The position numbers were made by a program, and so were the translations under genes. 16,251 bases of DNA from JBFIHZ01 sp041601535 (GTDB lineage Bacteria; Pseudomonadota; Gammaproteobacteria; Xanthomonadales; SZUA-36): the NCBI GenBank assembly GCA_041601535.1, contig JBFIHZ010000058.1, forward strand, positions 1 through 16,251, given 5' to 3'. The notes beneath the pieces are model-generated. The model was not told the origin of the DNA. It made no database searches and saw only the letters and a list, made by a program, of their open reading frames with translations. Positions 14,714 to 16,251 of the stretch are shown piece after piece. The stretch's first letter is position 1. Every line of letters starts with the position of its first letter.

Positions 14714-16129
14714 TCAGGAAGCTTCGGCTGCCCGCATTTCAATAAATGCCAGCGCCCTGGAAATGCGCTGCAGGCTGCGCTGCTGGCCCACCAGCCACAG
14801 GGTTTTGTCGATCGAAGGAGACACCGCGGTAGCGGTCAGGGCCACGCGCAAAGGCTGGGCGATTTTGCCCATATTAACCTCCATATGCTCGGCGGTGATA
14901 CGCACTGCCTGGTCCAGTTGTTCCGGCACCCAGTCAGACAGGTCGGCCAGGCGGTCGGCAATGGCACGCAAGGGCTGCTCCGCCACCGGCCGCAGATGCT
15001 TCTTGGCCGCACCGGCGTCAAAGCTCTCGAAATCCTGGTAAAACACGCGGCTGATCTCAACCATTTCGCGCAGGGTTTTGACCCGCTCTGCCTGCACCTC
15101 AATCAGGTCCGTCAGGGCCGGCCCATGCTCCGGATCCAGCCCGGCATGCTGCATATGCCACTGCAGATGCTGCGCCACCTCGGCGGCCGGCAGGCTGCGC
15201 ATGTAATGCTGATTCAGCCAGTCCAGTTTTTCGGTGTTAAACGCCGACGCTTTGCGATTGACATCGGCGATATCAAACTTGGCAATCATTTCCTGCAGGC
15301 TGAATACCTCTTCATCACCACTGGACCAGCCCAGCCGCACCAGATAATTCAGCAATGCCTGCGGCAGATAGCCATCATCCCGGTACTGCATCACGCCGAC
15401 GGCGCCATGCCGTTTGGACAGCCGCGCGCCATCGTCACCCAGAATCATCGGAACATGCGCGAAATCGGGCAGGTTCGCACCCAGTGCCCGGTAAATATTG
15501 ATCTGCCGTGGCGTATTGTTGATGTGATCATCGCCACGAATCACCAGCGTGACCGCCATGTCGATATCGTCCACTACCACGGTGAAATTATAGGTTGGCG
15601 ACCCGTCCGGCCGGGCAATGACCAGGTCGTCCAGTTCGTTATTGGAGATACTGATGCGGCCGCGCACGCGGTCATCGAATTCCACATTACCCTGGTCGGG
15701 ATTGCGGAAGCGAACCACCGGGCGGATGCCCGCCGGAACATCTGCGCGGTCACGGCACAGTCCGTCATAGCGTGGCTTGAGGCCCTGTTTCATCTGCTCT
15801 TCGCGCAGTGCCTCAATGCGTTCCTTGCTGCAATAGCAGTGATAGGCCTTGCCTTCACGCAACAGGTTTTGGGTGACCTCGGCATAGCGGTCAAATCGCT
15901 GCGTCTGGAAAATCGGGCCTTCGTCGTAATCCAGGCCCAACCAGGCCATACCGTCCAGGATGGCCTCAACCGATTCCGCGGAGGAGCGCTCCAGATCGGT
16001 GTCCTCGATGCGCAGGATGAACACCCCGCCGGCCGCGCGGGCCTGCAGATAGCTGAACAAGGCGGTACGCGCACCGCCCACGTGCAAAAAGCCGGTCGGG
16101 CTGGGGGCAAATCGGGTTCTGACAGTCAC
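14714..16129 (-). CDS. gltX: Glutamyl-tRNA synthetase
   Basis: A 471-residue class I synthetase charging tRNA-Glu. The HIGH-type motif is in PSPTGFLHVGG (9-19), and KMSKS appears as LSKRHG (237-242). The anticodon-binding helical domain fills the C-terminal third. I chose GTG at 16129 because GGAG lies 5 bases upstream and the length and numbering then match E. coli GltX; a GTG at 16135 would overlap that SD and add two residues. Zinc-site cysteines C98, C100 and C125 are present, but the position of the fourth E. coli ligand, His127, is Asp. A perfect intrinsic terminator ends 3 bases before the SD. Confidence 0.97.
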   Translation of the reverse strand: MTVRTRFAPSPTGFLHVGGARTALFSYLQARAAGGVFILRIEDTDLERSSAESVEAILDGMAWLGLDYDEGPIFQTQRFDRYAEVTQNLLREGKAYHCYCSKERIEALREEQMKQGLKPRYDGLCRDRADVPAGIRPVVRFRNPDQGNVEFDDRVRGRISISNNELDDLVIARPDGSPTYNFTVVVDDIDMAVTLVIRGDDHINNTPRQINIYRALGANLPDFAHVPMILGDDGARLSKRHGAVGVMQYRDDGYLPQALLNYLVRLGWSSGDEEVFSLQEMIAKFDIADVNRKASAFNTEKLDWLNQHYMRSLPAAEVAQHLQWHMQHAGLDPEHGPALTDLIEVQAERVKTLREMVEISRVFYQDFESFDAGAAKKHLRPVAEQPLRAIADRLADLSDWVPEQLDQAVRITAEHMEVNMGKIAQPLRVALTATAVSPSIDKTLWLVGQQRSLQRISRALAFIEMRAAEAS

Positions 16130-16141
16130 GGACACTCCAAT

Positions 16142-16167
16142 AAAAAAGCCGCCTCAATGGAGGCGGC
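16142..16167 (-). terminator. Perfect intrinsic terminator immediately before the gltX SD
   Basis: On the minus strand GCCGCCTC (16167-16160) pairs with GAGGCGGC (16155-16148) around CATT, followed by six Ts (16147-16142). Three bases later comes the gltX SD GGAG (16138-16135). It ends the upstream transcript and, if gltX is transcribed from further upstream, lies in its leader as a possible attenuator. Confidence 0.92.
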
Positions 16168-16197
16168 AATTTATCAGAACTATTGATCCCGCAGGTT

Positions 16198-16251
16198 TTA
16201 ATATCCTGCGCCAGCTTGCCTGGCCATTAGCAATTGTTTTCCTTGATCACG
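16198..16251 (-). CDS. C-terminal fragment of an upstream gene, possibly uvrB
   Basis: One minus-strand frame entering from the window edge reads RDQGKQLLMARQAGAGY and stops with TAA at 16200-16198, 30 bases before a strong terminator. RDQ followed by a hydrophobic helix is reminiscent of the UVR motif at the end of UvrB, and uvrB lies near gltX in some pseudomonads, but 17 residues are too few to name it. Another frame gives VIKENNC with a stop at 16229-16227, so even the frame is uncertain. A 6-bp hairpin (16190-16195 with 16205-16210) overlaps the stop. Confidence 0.3.
   Translation of the reverse strand, partial: RDQGKQLLMARQAGAGY

Noticed and set aside
14633..16186. 517-codon plus-strand frame opposite gltX
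   Set aside because: It is the antisense of a fully conserved gltX with all synthetase motifs. Long antisense frames are common in GC-rich DNA, and the product looks like no protein family.
16169..16251. tRNA gene upstream of gltX, as tRNA genes often sit near gltX in pseudomonads
   Set aside because: No cloverleaf, GTTCRA T-loop or acceptor pairing could be found on either strand. The only pairing is a 6-bp hairpin at 16190-16210.
1..16251. Mobile elements, CRISPR arrays, toxin-antitoxin pairs or defence islands
   Set aside because: I found no transposase, integrase, direct-repeat array, att-like duplication or defence domain. The WYL regulator alone is not enough to claim a defence locus.

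Overview
The window reads as chromosomal DNA of a GC-rich gammaproteobacterium, probably from the Pseudomonadales/Oceanospirillales/Cellvibrionales breadth. The evidence is the gene order, the almost E. coli-like Hfq core, and a MutL that keeps the endonuclease motif E. coli has lost. The species cannot be named from the sequence alone.

Region 1 (1-10345, minus strand) is one long conserved gene string. In transcription order it is nnrDE, tsaE, amiB, mutL, miaA, hfq, hflX, hflK, hflC, a DUF2065 membrane gene, and then what looks like the first codons of purA at the window edge. This is the E. coli yjeF-to-purA superoperon order. It joins NAD(P)HX repair, tRNA t6A and i6A modification, cell-wall hydrolysis, mismatch repair, the RNA chaperone Hfq, a ribosome-rescue GTPase and the HflKC regulator of the FtsH protease. 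Two junctions (mutL/miaA, hflK/hflC) overlap as ATGA. A hairpin with a short T-rich tail lies between amiB and mutL.

Region 2 (10346-13170, plus strand) starts divergently with queG (epoxyqueuosine reductase), only 15 bp from the nnrDE start codon. A class III PLP-dependent aminotransferase of unknown substrate follows. Between them is a strong intrinsic terminator that ends a few bases before the aminotransferase Shine-Dalgarno (SD) sequence.

Region 3 (13171-16251, minus strand) holds a convergent intergenic stretch with terminators for both strands, then a small single-pass membrane protein gene, a WYL-domain regulator, gltX, and the tail of one more gene. gltX, like the aminotransferase, has a perfect intrinsic terminator almost touching its SD.

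I found no mobile element, CRISPR array, prophage, rRNA or tRNA gene. Most of the window is core genome. The least explained parts are regulatory: a perfect -10 box placed so that nnrDE would be leaderless, the two SD-adjacent terminators (one spanned by an 18-codon upstream frame), and the unassigned aminotransferase and small membrane protein.
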